Assembly (NCBI GenBank): GCA_000711775.1
Contig: ARYC01001449.1
Span: 1-64,000 of the forward strand
Direction: 5' to 3'
From: Oxytricha trifallax
Taxonomy: Eukaryota > Ciliophora > Spirotrichea > Sporadotrichida > Oxytrichidae
DNA length: 64,000 nt
Shown: positions 8,531 to 19,234 of the stretch, piece after piece
Layout: every line of letters starts with the position of its first letter
Numbering within the stretch: the stretch's first letter is position 1
Notes under the pieces: model-generated
What the model was told of the DNA's origin: nothing
What the model saw: only the letters and a program-made list of their open reading frames with translations
Databases searched by the model: none
Made by a program: the position numbers and the translations under genes

Positions 8531-11500
8531 AGTTTTTTATATTTATTTATAATATATATTTATATAAATTATAAAAAAATTATAAATTATTAAATGAAGT
8601 AAATCTAAAAAATATAAAACATAGAAATATGAAGATTTACTTAATCTTGTTATTATTTAATTTACAAACAATTTTATTTTATATGCAAATTATGATAATT
8701 TTATTGAAAAATTAAACTTTTTTCTTTCTTTTATAAGAAATCAACTTTTTTGGGTATAAATTGTAATGTAAAACAATTAAAATTTTTACTTTTAATCATT
8801 AATTTTTAAGTGATTTTAATTTAATTTATTCAATCAATATTGTTTTAAACAAATTTATGTAAGATTCACAATGGCCTTAATGAAAATAAAAAATGTAATG
8901 CAATTATTTAATATAAATGCAAATCAGTATTGTAACAAATGCAGTGCATAATTTATTAATTTAATGAAAAATAAGTGATACTTAATGATAAATTTTAGAT
9001 TAAAACATTTTAAATTAACATACGGATGCTAGTATTATACATTTAAATATTATAAAATTATTATTTAAAAACTTAAAATTACATTTAGAAAATAAATTTA
9101 TTATTTTATTTTTAAAAGTAATTTATGAAAAAAATTCATAAAAAACATTTAAAAGGTGTCAATTTTAATTTATAAAAATCATGATTTTGGTCTTTTGGAT
9201 ATTTACTTTGAATATAAAATTTTTATTGATATAATGCGCTCAAAAACATCACAAAGATCACCTAGACAGAATGGAAATATTTTATACTTAAATTTATTTA
9301 ATTTATTTGAGAATTTTCATTTAGATAGATAGTTTTGTTTTATATAAATGAATATAAAATACCTAACACTTAATTATGTTCATAAATTTTAATTGTAAAT
9401 AAAATAAAATTGAAAATTATGAATATTTATAAATAGTTACCAGTAGTTAAATTCAAAGCAAAATCAAAAGTAAAATATAAACAGCATAAAGAGAGATTGA
9501 CAGACTTACTAAATTCATTCGAGAACTTTCTCTTTTAGTGAATAAATCTCAAGATGTGGATATTAATGAATTACAAGGTGCCTTAAATCTTTCAATTCAA
9601 ACTCAGGGAAACATAGAAGAAGCTGAAGACACTGAAGAATCTACTCCAGTCAATTATAAAAAATTTTATATAAGCATTTAATTGGTAAAAGAAATAATTA
9701 TTTAAAAATCAATAACAGGGAAGTTGATTTTACAACCCCTCTAGAAATAGAGTAAAATGAGTCTCAAAATTCAAAATTAATCTAATTAAATCAAAACTTA
9801 TATTTTATTATTATTATATTTAAGTCTAGAAAAGAGTCATGTGATTCTAACTTAATTTAGACAGAGCTAACCTCCGATTAACACTCAATTCCCGAATAAC
9901 AAGAATAAAGAAAGTTTGACCCCTTTGGATAATAATCAATGATATAAGAAAATTAGCAATAAAAGTACTTGATCAAAAATAACTTAAAAGAATAATTAAA
10001 CTTAATTTTTTTATCACTATTAGTATTGGTAGATATTTAAATTTAATTTAGAGTTATTAGTTTAAACTTTAAACTAGATATTAACTGTATTTTATTGTTG
10101 CTTTATTTTTAGTTTTTTATTAAAAGTTTAATTAAAATAAAATAACAAAGGCCGCTCTCCATTCAAAATCACAAAGTTCAGCTACTTGTGTTTCTAACAC
10201 CTAGATGGCATTTTAAAAATAAGTAAAGTTTTAGACGAATTGAAAGAACACTCTTTAGTATTTCAGGATTATGAAATCATTGATAATATTTGCAACATTT
10301 ACATTGACACATTCAAGTAAGATTGGGAAATCGTTTTAACTGAAATTGAAAAGTATTGCTTATTAGAGATTTTGTTATTAATTATTTTTGGAAAATTACA
10401 CATTCAAAAATGATTAAATAATTAATAAGCTAAATTTAGAGTTCTACTTGAAAACTGAAAAAAACTTTATTAATTAAGAAATAATACTTACATAATGAAT
10501 TTTATTAACAATAATTCATCAATAGTTTATAATATTGATAGAAGGCACTTATTTATATTCTGATGAGTTGTAAAATTATAATTATAAAATCTAATTATAG
10601 TTCAATAAATTTCAATTAATCTTATTATTAAGAAATGAAAATTCAAGATATATTGAGCATAAAAAAAATTTTGCTTTGCCTATTTTCATTAAATTAATAA
10701 AATATCATAAAATTTTATGATTACTTTTTCTCGATTAATATTACGAAAAACTAAAAATTAATTTACTCATTAGTTTATGATTACTAAATATACAAAAGTT
10801 TATACGCAGTGGGTTGCTTCATTTATAAATATATGTTAAACGAAAAAAGCACTTTTTATGTTAAGGTTTTTACTTTTAATTTTTTTTTTAATCGACGGAA
10901 TTTTAATTTTAGAGATTATATAAATAAAAATGAAGTAATACTTATTATGGAATATAGATTAATTAGTTTTGTTAATAAATAAATAATTTTTACAGCTAAT
11001 ATTTACGATTTTATTAATTTAAATAAATAATATTACTTAAAAATGTTATAATAGTTAAATAAAAATAAATTCTATTTATAAAATATATGCCAAGCACAAT
11101 TATTCACCCATTAAGACATATAAGAATAGGCACAAATAAATATAATTACTTTATTAATTTGTTTATTATTAAAGTAGGCTATGAGCACTTTTTTATAAAT
11201 GCCTTCATTAAGAACTATAGCAAATACTGGAATGATAAAAATATCAGGGTCAATTTCATTTCTACTCGTGACCCAAAAATTTCTAAGTATTTGTATTCAG
11301 AAGACAGTTTCTATTCTGAAACAAATTTATTTTAGATATTATAAGTTAAATAATGTATTAAGATATTTAATAAAATTAGCCATAGGAAATAAAATACTGG
11401 GCAGTCGTAGCTATTTCAGTACTCGATAAAGATAAAGCTGAGCTATAAGTAAAAAAAATTTCATGCAAAAAACATAATTAATTTATTGAATTTTATTTTA

Positions 11501-14500
11501 AAAAATTAAAATAATTATAGATCATATTAGTTCTTTGATGAAAGGATTCCTAATGAACGAATACTTGAATTAGTATTTAATTATTCAAATAAAGGGAAAT
11601 ATTATTTACATTAAAAGAAATTCTAATTTGAAAAAAATATGTATGAGTTGTTTCTCATTTTTAGTGAGACTGACTTCGCAAGTCGTGCTCACATCGCTGT
11701 TTACCTTAAGAAATTCAAGCTTATTGATAAGGCACTTGAAAGTAAAGGATAATTAGTAAAATAAGAACTTTATTTGTATATTGAGCAAAGCTGTTCAGGT
11801 AGAGATCCATTCCTCACCTCCCTGCTGATTGACCAAAAAAACCACCTCCCCTCCCCCTTATACCCCATCAAATATCAAATTTTCGTATATGCATGGTCTC
11901 GACATCCTAGACCATATTTATAATTAAAAATTCATAATTTTAAAAACTTTTATATTTCATGAATGGCGCATTATTTGAGATGATTTTCATGTTTTTACAA
12001 TTTTCACGAGTTTTTCACCCTTTTTACATAATCACTTATGAAATTAAAATTGATAATTTTACCATTAAATAATACTTTAATTTTATTTGTAATTAATATA
12101 TTTGGACCAAAATACACAAATTTCATTTTTTTAAATATATTTCTAAAATCAACTTCAAAAGATATAATTCTTAAAGGAGATAGAGTAATTTTTCAATTTT
12201 ATATGTAGTTAATTATAAATTTATTCTCCATTATATTTTACAAATAATATTACTACATATAAAATTGAAAAATTACTCTATCTCCTTTAAGAATTATATA
12301 TTTTGAAGTTGATTTTAGGAAATATATTTAAAAAAATGAAATTTGTGTATTTTGGTCCAAATATATTAATTACAAATAAAATTAAAGTCTTATTTAATGG
12401 TAAAATTATCAATTTTAATTTCATAAGTGATTATGTAAAAAGGGTGAAAAACTCGTGAAAATTGTAAAAACATGAAAATCATCTCAAATAATCAAAACCC
12501 CAAAACCCCTTAATGAGGTTTATAAGTGCTTTGATTTGTAGGGAATTTGTTAGGGGTTGGGTTATTAATTAAATGCGAGACAAAAATAGCAAGCTTTTGG
12601 GGTCTATTTATGATGAAGAGTATATAGATTTAGTGTTTAAACTGCGATATGGATGTGATATATACAGTGAATAAATCAAACCAGTACTAAACTATAAGTC
12701 TATTGCGCTACTCTTAAAGCGAAGTCCGTCAACTGTTCGTTCCCACTGTCTTATAGCACTATAATTAAAGAAATAGTAGCTAAATTCTTAGCCTAAGAGG
12801 TAGTCAAAGTTTCTATAGAAGCATATTGACTATCTTATTAATGAAAAAACTTTGAAGTATTGGGCTCACTTCTCTTTAGACCAACGAGCTACTATGTTTC
12901 ATCGCCAATTTTCCTGAGTTGAAGATCTCTGCTTAGTCATTAGCCAACATCTATAAACGAAATGGTATATCTTACAAAGGTGTAAATCGTATCAAGAGAG
13001 TAATTAATTTCTCTCTGCCATTTTACAACAACTTAAATTATATTTATAATTAAATACAGAGAGCCTAACAGAGTAATATTAAGTTTATTCATGCTGACGA
13101 GGCTGTGTTTACATTCAACACTTTTATCTAGAAATCTTGGTATAAGAGGCATAGTAATATAGAAGTATATGACTAAAAGATCAATGTATAAACAATGGCA
13201 ATTCTTGAAAGAATTAGTGAGGATGCTGGTTTAGAAACTTATGTTATTCATCCTCGCTCTATTAAGACAGAGCAGTATATTAAGTTCTTAGAGCAGTTGA
13301 GAGAGAAGTACCCTGAATAAGAGATTATACTAATCGTTGATAATTTTTCTGTTCATAAGACTAAAGAAACAAGGAAGAGTTAAGAGCAACTTAGAATAAC
13401 GTTAGTGTTCAACGTACCTTGCAGTCCATAGTTTAATGGAATTGAGTTCTACTGGGGTATATTAAAAAGCCATTACAATAAACTGCTGCTATACCACTTG
13501 ATGCATGACCTACCTATCGATACAGAAGACTTTATTAAAAGTTCAGCGAAGAGAGTAGATAATTTATTGGGTTAAAAGTGTGCGAAAGAAGGGAGAGTGA
13601 ATATATATAAATAAGTTTTGTAGTTAAGTTAATGAATATATAAGTCACATTTAGAATTCTTTAGAGGGAGCTGGCTTCTCTTTCTTTTCTTCTACTTCTT
13701 GCTTCCCTCCTCCTAAGTTTCTTCTCTTGCTGCCAGCTCCAGCATCTATATTCATTTACTCTGGAGGCTAAATATTTGAATAAAGTCTCTTGCTAACTTC
13801 ATACTTTGTCTGCGACTTTCGCTCTCTGTGAAGCTTGCTCTATTCCTTCATCAAGAAGATGCCAGTTCCAGATTTTTCTAAAGAGTTAAGCTACAAATCT
13901 TACTAGAAATATAAGGGTGCTTCTGCAGCTCTGATAGCCAGCTCTCACTTATCTTGATTCCTTGTTTGTCCTTATCTTCTGAAGAGATGCTGTACCTTTT
14001 CTTATGAGATTCTTGAATAATTTCTTTCAAGTAATCACCTTTTATTGTTGCAAGTATGCCAAAGAAATAGTTTCTTTCAGGTAGTTTATTTGACAACTGC
14101 TTCTTAGTAGGCAGGTACAACGAAACCTCTGGATCATTCATTGCATCATCATACAAATTAGTCACTGAGATTTCAGGATAGTTTGGAATCTCTGCAAACT
14201 TTACATCTTAAGTTTTTAATGCTTTCTTCTCTTCGCAGAGTATCGCTCTTAGAAATGAAATTTTAGTACCTTCCATCGTTGGCAGGAACAAACCAACTAC
14301 ATAATCAAGATTAGTTACTATGAGTTCATTACCTTGCTGCACCAGGTAGCGATGCAAATCCTCCTTGCTTCTAAATCTTTGAATCAATTCTTGTGCTTGC
14401 ACTCTTTTCATTGCACCATTCATTGACTCCATCTTTTTTACAGATCTAAGAAATGATATTCAAATTTAAGTTTATTGATTTCAATAATATACCTCTGTAA

Positions 14501-17500
14501 AACTTACAATTAAATATGAGCATTCTATAGGAGTCCAACCTCCAACAAGGATATGGAGAAGGTTTTGAGAACTTGTTTCAAACTTGAGAGATTGATATCA
14601 ATTTCTACTGTTATAGTTCCATATTTTTAAATTTAAATTGGTACGTACTTAATTAGGAGCAGCTCCTAAAATGCTAGTACTTAATTAGGAGCACCCTAAT
14701 TTTAATCATAAAATCACAAAATACCTCCTAAAAGCAGTACGTACTTAATTAGGAGCACCTCCTAAATTGGTACGTACTATAATCAACTTATTATTGAAAG
14801 TAAAAATGGTTGCTTCCTCACCCAAATTAAGAACTGGATTGTCTCTTAACACTCATAATTCTTCTCTAGTACTCTAAGAACTTTCCTTGAAATTTTTAGG
14901 CTTGCAAGGTCTCATTATAGCTCTGAGTTAAAGAGGCAGTTTTATAATTTTAAATTCAAATTTAAATATGAGCGCTAACATTTTAAGAAAAACAACAGCA
15001 CTTCCATCAAACTAAATGAGACTTACCTTTGGCAGTAATAAAAAGTGCGATAGCTGTGAGCTGAACTCTCTTAAATAACTACCAGAGCTATCATTTTAGG
15101 TCTCTGTTATTGAAATAGAAATTAACAATAAATGGCAAACAAGTGTGTGGGAGACAGAAAAGAGGAGAAAGGAATTAATGAAATTCCTATATAGAATCTG
15201 AAGAAATAGAAGTATACTTTTGTGAGCTGTGTGAGAGAGATTTTGCTCATAAATCAAGTTGGTATAGACATATGAAGGAGCATAGAGAAGCCAAACCTAC
15301 TGTATATTTAAAGCATGACAAAATTGATGGGAAGCATGATTGCTTTAGTGCCATAAGTAGTACTCTCATACAAGAGACTTGAAGAAACATCTTTTAAAAG
15401 CTCACAAAAAAAGACATAGAAATTGAAAAGCACGAAGTTGAGTTGAAGCTTCTCAATAAAAGAAAATCCAGGGAATATTCTAAAGTGGCAGTGCTTGAAT
15501 AAGCTAGTGAGTTAGAGTGCGTAAAGAAGGCACGCAACCAACTAACCTCTGAGATCACAAAAATCATGATCAAAATTCAATATAAAAAAATACCAGTTCT
15601 TGCGTAGATAGATTTAGATACTTCTCTTTAAAGTTATCTTATTCTAGAGGACTCCTTTGATAAGAAAGTTATCAATGATCATCAATATGCTTACAAGGTT
15701 TATCCTTTCAACTATCTCTTAAGTGATGATAAATTTTAGATGGAGTTTACTAACGAGTATCAAGTACTCACTCAAGCAGAATTTAAAGAGTGTAAGTACT
15801 TAATCAAGCTAGATGCTGTTCTACTTGCCAAAGATCATGTTGCTTTCAGACTCCCACTCTATGAAATGACCCTCAGAGATTTTATTAGTGATCAAAGGAA
15901 TCATAAGTAGCTGCTTTGATAGCAACTTAAACCTTAGAAGGCATAAGAGAGTTACATAAGTTAGGCTTTGTTCACAGAGATTTGAAGCCTGAGAATATAA
16001 TGATAAACTTTTCACCTGTAAGAGTCACAATTATTGACTTCAACAGAGCATTAAGGGCGGAAGTATTAAGAATAGGAAGTGTAATGGGAACTCCAGGTTA
16101 TTATCCAGAAAGAGAAGACTGGAGAGACGGAGACTTTCAATGGGACTTGTGGGCAATGGCAGCAATAATAATAGAATGCGATATGTCTCGCAACGATTAT
16201 TACTCAACAAGGTGTGAAAAGGATGCGAAGCAAAGAATAAAGCAATTTATAGATAAAACAAGAGTATCTCAAGCAATGAAATAGATGGCAGAGTAGGTAA
16301 TAATCAAGCCAAACCCGATATCAGACATATCGATAGAACAAATAGAATAGTGGTTGAGTAAAATAAGCTACAGACCTCTTCCACATGATCCTAAAGTGCA
16401 TTTTGAGGGAATAAATTAAATACATTTACGATATATTTCACATTAAAACCTATTAATAACCCCAACCCCTAACAAATTCCCTACAAATTAAAGCATTTAT
16501 AAACCTCACTAAGGGGTTTTGGGGTTTTGAATGCGCCTACCATGAAATATAAAAGTTTTTAAAATTATGAGTTTTTAATTATAAATATGGTCTAGGATGT
16601 CGAGACCATGCATAAAAGAAAATTTGATATTTTATGGGGTATAAGAGAGGGAAGAGGTTCGGCCAGAACACATAGCTTTATTTACTAATTAAAATAGTTT
16701 TTAGATACCATGACAAGAAGGTCGACTATAGAACACATAAACAGATGATATTTGTAAAAGCAACTTAAAAAGAGTTTGATGATTTCTTTCAAGATGCTGA
16801 AAATGCTATCGATAGTGTATATACATCAACTATCACCATTAATGCCAGAATCGCAAAACTTAAAATCTATAAGTAATTTAAAATTTCATTTTATTATTGG
16901 CTTAAGCCAAAGTATATTATTTAATAGAGATAATAATTATATCTATGAGTAATTTAATTTAAACTCCTTATTATAAGAAATAATATAATATTTAAATTTT
17001 TCTTAAACTTTTTCATTTTAAAATTTTACAAGTAAGATTAAGTTCAATTTTAAATGAAATAATTTTATTTGTTCTTTTAAATTCAAATAAATCTTTGAGT
17101 TAAATCATTGTTTTCCTAAACTTAGCCAATAAATTATTATTCACTCTTATAAATCATTTTTGCTTGATATAAAGATAAGTTAATTAAAATATTTAAAAAT
17201 TTTATATAAAAAAAATTGAAATAATTAAATTTTATAACAAATAAGGTGAAGTTTTTGTAGATAATTAATATCTTAGAATTTTTCTTATTAAAATTATTTA
17301 TAATTTTTTTAAGTTTAATTGTTTTTTTTCTATTTTTTTAATTTAATAAAATTTCTTTCAAATTAATCTGATTGAGTTTAATTAAATGAACTGATATCAA
17401 TTATAAAGTTTAAGGAAATAAAGAATTTTTTTGATTTTAATGCTTTTGCATAAAATAAACTTCAATAGATTCTTTGCCTAACAGTAATTTTTATTTCTAT

Positions 17501-18775
17501 GAAAATAAAAAGAATCTATATATTGTGAAAAAAACATACTCATTTTATAAATATTGTCATGTATGAAAATTTTTAAAGATTTCATGCTTTTCCATTTGAA
17601 ATTTAAAAAAATAAAACTATTTTAGCTTTTTAAAAGCATAAAAAAGTGCAATAAATTAAAAATAATACCTAAATATATTTCTTACATAAGAATAAAAAAA
17701 TTTGAAAATTTGTTAATGTTTTCAATCGAATTTCTTAATTTATTTTGGAGTTTAAAATACATGATATGAATTTTTAATTTTGATTTATTCATAATATTTT
17801 TTTATGTATACCAAAATAAGCAAAGGATTGACTTTATAGTAAAAAGTTGAGAAAAAGTTGAACTATTAATATTATTATGATTTAAATTCGTTATTTAAAA
17901 AAGTTAAAGTAAAATATTTTAAAGAGTTTTTTTAAGTTCAATGTTTACTTATCAGAGGTATTTAGAGAGGTGACATAGATAGACGAAAAAACAAAATAAG
18001 AGCATCAAATATGCGAATATGTATCTATTCCTGTGATTAAAGGCTTCAAAGAACATCAAATTTATTTTATTTTTTCTACTCAACAAAATAATATTATTAT
18101 TATTAATTTTTTAATTTTATCAATACTAGATATAAGTAACCGGCACGCAACTAGATGAAGCAATTGACTACATATATTCAATTCTGAATGATTAATTCTT
18201 TAAAATTATAAAAAAATTATAATAAATATAGTTTTATTTTAAATCCAAAACACATTGAAGCAGGAAAAAATTAATGACAAATCATAATTAATTTTAATAT
18301 GATTACACCTATGTTGAATTGAAGTTGTAAAATATGAAATTTGCTTAGTATTCTAACCTTGCAAGGGATGTTGCACCAATCAAAGAGCGATATATTTTAA
18401 ATTAATTTGATATAAAAATTCATAAAAATTAATATTTATGTTTAGATTAATGTAACTTTCATAATACAGAGTATTATGAAAGTAAATTTCGCAAAAGATT
18501 TATGCTTGAATTTGTATTAAATATCTAAATTATAGTCGCAGACTTAGTCAATGGATCATTCCACATCTATGGTAATTCATATAAGGGAAGGCTTGAAGAG
18601 TTTCTCAGATAACTTAAAGCTCTCATTCAAATTAAAAATAAAATTATTCTTTAATACAGATGTTTAAAATTGTATTAATATAAATTAATCATCCCCAGGA
18701 ATTTAAAGAAAAATTGAGAAGAGAAAATCACTCTCACTTCGTGACTTAGTAATAGTCTTATACCATTATTTATAA
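8423..18775 (+). CDS. Gene A: multi-MDS germline gene, paralogue of gene B
   Basis: Ten or more short coding blocks on the plus strand follow the same order and the same protein sequence as the blocks of gene B (22589-32545). Together they encode a paired-Cys module, a short coiled-coil-like segment and a long C-terminal region I do not recognise. The segments are about 8423-8530, 9460-9660, 10160-10385, 11087-11335, 11640-11805, 16690-16875, 17938-18065, 18135-18190, 18480-18640 and 18690-18775. The equivalent of gene B's first MDS was not found, and the end of the gene is unclear. Order is unscrambled as far as seen. The 4.9-kb gap between segments 5 and 6 is a palindrome plus TBE-c; in gene B the same gap is only about 36 bp. 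Introns could explain some gaps, but size, AT content and nested transposons favour IESs. Confidence 0.75.
9460..9660 (+). CDS. Gene A segment: coiled-coil-like
   Basis: It encodes a segment with IDRLTKFIRELSLLVNKSQD, VDINELQGALNLSIQTQGN and a Glu-rich tail. Gene B 25683-25880 and gene C 41930-42163 have the same pattern (VDIN[ED][LF]Q). Confidence 0.75.
10160..10385 (+). CDS. Gene A segment 4
   Basis: It encodes KFSYLCFQHLDGILKISK and IYIDTFKQDWEIVLTEIEKYC, with TAA/TAG as Gln. It aligns with gene B 28012-28245 (KFSFLCFQYLNDIL ... WENVLDEIESYC). No known domain recognised. Confidence 0.75.
11087..11335 (+). CDS. Gene A segment 5
   Basis: It encodes VGYEHFFINAFIKNYSKYWN, IRVNFIS and KISKYLYSEDSFYSE. 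It aligns residue by residue with gene B 28930-29185. The ATG at 11087 is probably internal. Strong conservation despite AT-rich surroundings supports coding. Confidence 0.78.
   Translation: MPSTIIHPLRHIRIGTNKYNYFINLFIIKVGYEHFFINAFIKNYSKYWNDKNIRVNFISTRDPKISKYLYSEDSFYSETNLF
11640..11805 (+). CDS. Gene A segment 6
   Basis: It encodes ETDFASRAHIAVYLKKFKLI and ALESKGQLVKQELYLYIEQ. It aligns with gene B 30095-30241 (ERDFAKRSHIAVFLKNTEII). The palindrome P12 begins about 35 bases later. Confidence 0.75.
12493..12570 (+). repeat. TBE-c left terminal inverted repeat
   Basis: It begins with the C4A4 repeats and then TTAATGAGGTTTATAAGTGC; its inverse is 16451-16529 with few differences. The transposase ATG follows directly. 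Confidence 0.92.
12573..13635 (+). pseudogene. TBE-c DDE transposase, one frameshift
   Basis: About 353 residues (the usual 42-kDa TBE transposase) from ATG 12573 (MRDKNSKLLGSIYDEEY) to TGA 13633. An N-terminal helix-turn-helix-like stretch (SIALLLKRSPSTVRSH) precedes the DDE core: IHADEA (first Asp), ILIVDNFSVHKT (second Asp), SPQFNGIEFYWG (Glu). All three catalytic residues are present. One extra T near 12909-12912 (TTTTCC against TTTCC in TBE-e) shifts the frame inside the N-terminal third. It belongs to the IS630/Tc1 superfamily, and in Oxytricha such transposases are implicated in genome rearrangement. Ciliate code is required. Confidence 0.9.
13645..14432 (-). CDS. TBE-c '22-kDa' ORF; intact if a 26-nt intron is removed
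   Basis: ATG 14432 (MESMNGAMKRVQAQELIQRF). Without splicing, the frame ends at a TGA soon after position 13878, giving a protein near 22 kDa, the published class size. Removing 13878-13903 joins it in frame to a further stretch (SGTGIFLMKEQSKLHRE, then NIDAGAGSKRRNLGGGKQEV, a Lys/Glu-rich tail) ending at TGA 13645-13647; spliced length is 762 nt, 253 residues. The C-terminal frame is conserved in TBE-b and, with decay, in TBE-e. The product is soluble-looking, charged and without a domain I recognise. It is convergent with the transposase, the stops being about 10 bp apart. Confidence 0.8.
13878..13903 (-). other. Predicted 26-nt intron in the TBE-c 22-kDa ORF
   Basis: On the minus strand it begins GTAAGATTTG and ends CTCTTTAG. 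It lies in the same place and has the same length in TBE-b, TBE-d and TBE-e. Splicing yields 254 in-frame codons. Confidence 0.75.
14640..14775. repeat. TTAATTAGGAG repeat array in the TBE-c divergent spacer
   Basis: Three to four copies of GTACTTAATTAGGAGCA, partly inverted, between the divergent 22-kDa and kinase ORFs, as in TBE-b. Confidence 0.7.
14968..16531 (+). pseudogene. TBE-c zinc-finger/kinase ORF, decayed
   Basis: The start is ATG 14968 (same as TBE-b). Zinc fingers lie at about 15217-15400 and a kinase domain follows: LHKLGFVHRDLKPENIMINF, then IIDFNRALRAEV, GTPGYYPEREDW and WDLWAMAAI. DFG is replaced by DFN. Compared with TBE-b there are several indels (about 15195, 15345, 15406, 15910), so no full protein is made. 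The usual TGA after VHFE is GGA here (about 16408); the frame then runs through the terminal repeat and meets TGA only where the final TTTTG joins the A of the duplicated AAT. Confidence 0.8.
16451..16529 (-). repeat. TBE-c right terminal inverted repeat
   Basis: Inverse of the left end, closing with G4T4G4T4G before AAT. Confidence 0.92.
16690..16875 (+). CDS. Gene A segment 7
   Basis: It encodes YHDKKVDYRTHKQMIFVKAT and EFDDFFQDAENAIDSVY. It aligns with gene B 30274-30440 (YQDKQVDYRTHKQKIYVRAT). It directly continues segment 6 once P12/TBE-c is removed. Confidence 0.8.
17938..18065 (+). CDS. Gene A segment 8
   Basis: It encodes FNVYLSEVFREVTQIDEKTK and QICEYVSIPVIKGFKEHQIY, aligning with gene B 31468-31605. 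Confidence 0.75.
18135..18190 (+). CDS. Gene A segment 9
   Basis: A very short block encoding IQVTGTQLDEAIDYIYSIL; gene B has IQVTGIMIGEAVKYIMSIP at 31668-31725. Confidence 0.7.
18480..18640 (+). CDS. Gene A segment 10
   Basis: It encodes IIVADLVNGSFHIYGNSYKG and LEEFLRQLKALIQIK; it aligns with gene B 32035-32145 (LDKGILYIYGENLNGKFDEF). The block probably begins near 18520. Confidence 0.7.
18690..18775 (+). CDS. Gene A segment 11
   Basis: It encodes HPQEFKEKLRRENHSHFV, matching gene B HSQESKEELRNLTRKH at 32190-32250. The stop codon of gene A was not identified; the frame stays open in AT-rich DNA. Confidence 0.6.
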
Positions 18776-19234
18776 TTATCCATACATTCATATTTTCAAT
18801 TAAACGTTAACATAGATTGACCTGCTATATTTACAATTGCTCATTATAAAATAAATAGTTAGATTTCTATAGTTTAAATATATATATTAAAATATAAAAT
18901 CAGCTTTATAAGATATTTATTAAAATTCAAGAAGATAATAATTTTTTTGTTAAATTAGTTTATTGAAATTTTAGATGCATCTTAAAAGAAAATATTAAAG
19001 AAGAATTAAATTCTTTATTATTCTACTGAATTTGTGAACAATAAAAACTATAATTTCTATTCTCAAGACCTAATGTATATATAATTTTGAATAAAATTTA
19101 AAATAAAATCTAATTAATTGTTGAAGTTTATTAGGCATAATATGTTCAGTTTAGGGGTATAATTCAGATAATTTTTAATCAAGTTATATTGAAAATAATA
19201 GAATATTTGAAAGTAATCAAGTAAGAAAAAAACC
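18776..19234. other. AT-rich spacer, nothing seen
   Basis: AT-rich DNA between gene A and the LINE remnant without a supported gene or repeat. Confidence 0.5.

Larger units (their letters stand above)
12493..16529 (+). mobile_element. TBE-c: full-length telomere-bearing element
   Basis: 4037 bp from CAAAACCCCAAAACCCC (12493) to GGGGTTTTGGGGTTTTG (16529), with terminal inverted repeats of about 78 bp and AAT on each side (12490-12492, 16530-16532). The order is transposase (+), 22-kDa ORF (-), repeat spacer, zinc-finger/kinase (+). It is the best-preserved TBE here and the reference for the others, although the transposase and kinase ORFs are frameshifted. Confidence 0.95.
11841..16659. repeat. 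P12: long palindromic element split by TBE-c
   Basis: The left arm is about 11841-12200 and the right arm is 12240-12492 plus 16533-16659. The arms are nearly identical over about 380 bp with a short AT-rich loop near 12220. TBE-c lies inside the right arm. Removing TBE-c and one AAT restores a right arm that matches the left arm through CAAATAATGCGCC. The whole lies in the gap between gene A segments 6 and 7. It carries no ORF of note. Confidence 0.88.

Noticed and set aside
8900-8975. Possible Cys-pair segment NQYCNKCSAQF in gene A
   Set aside because: The gene A equivalent of the second Cys module is already at 8423-8530, and the stretch has no counterpart in gene B; chance in AT-rich DNA is likely.
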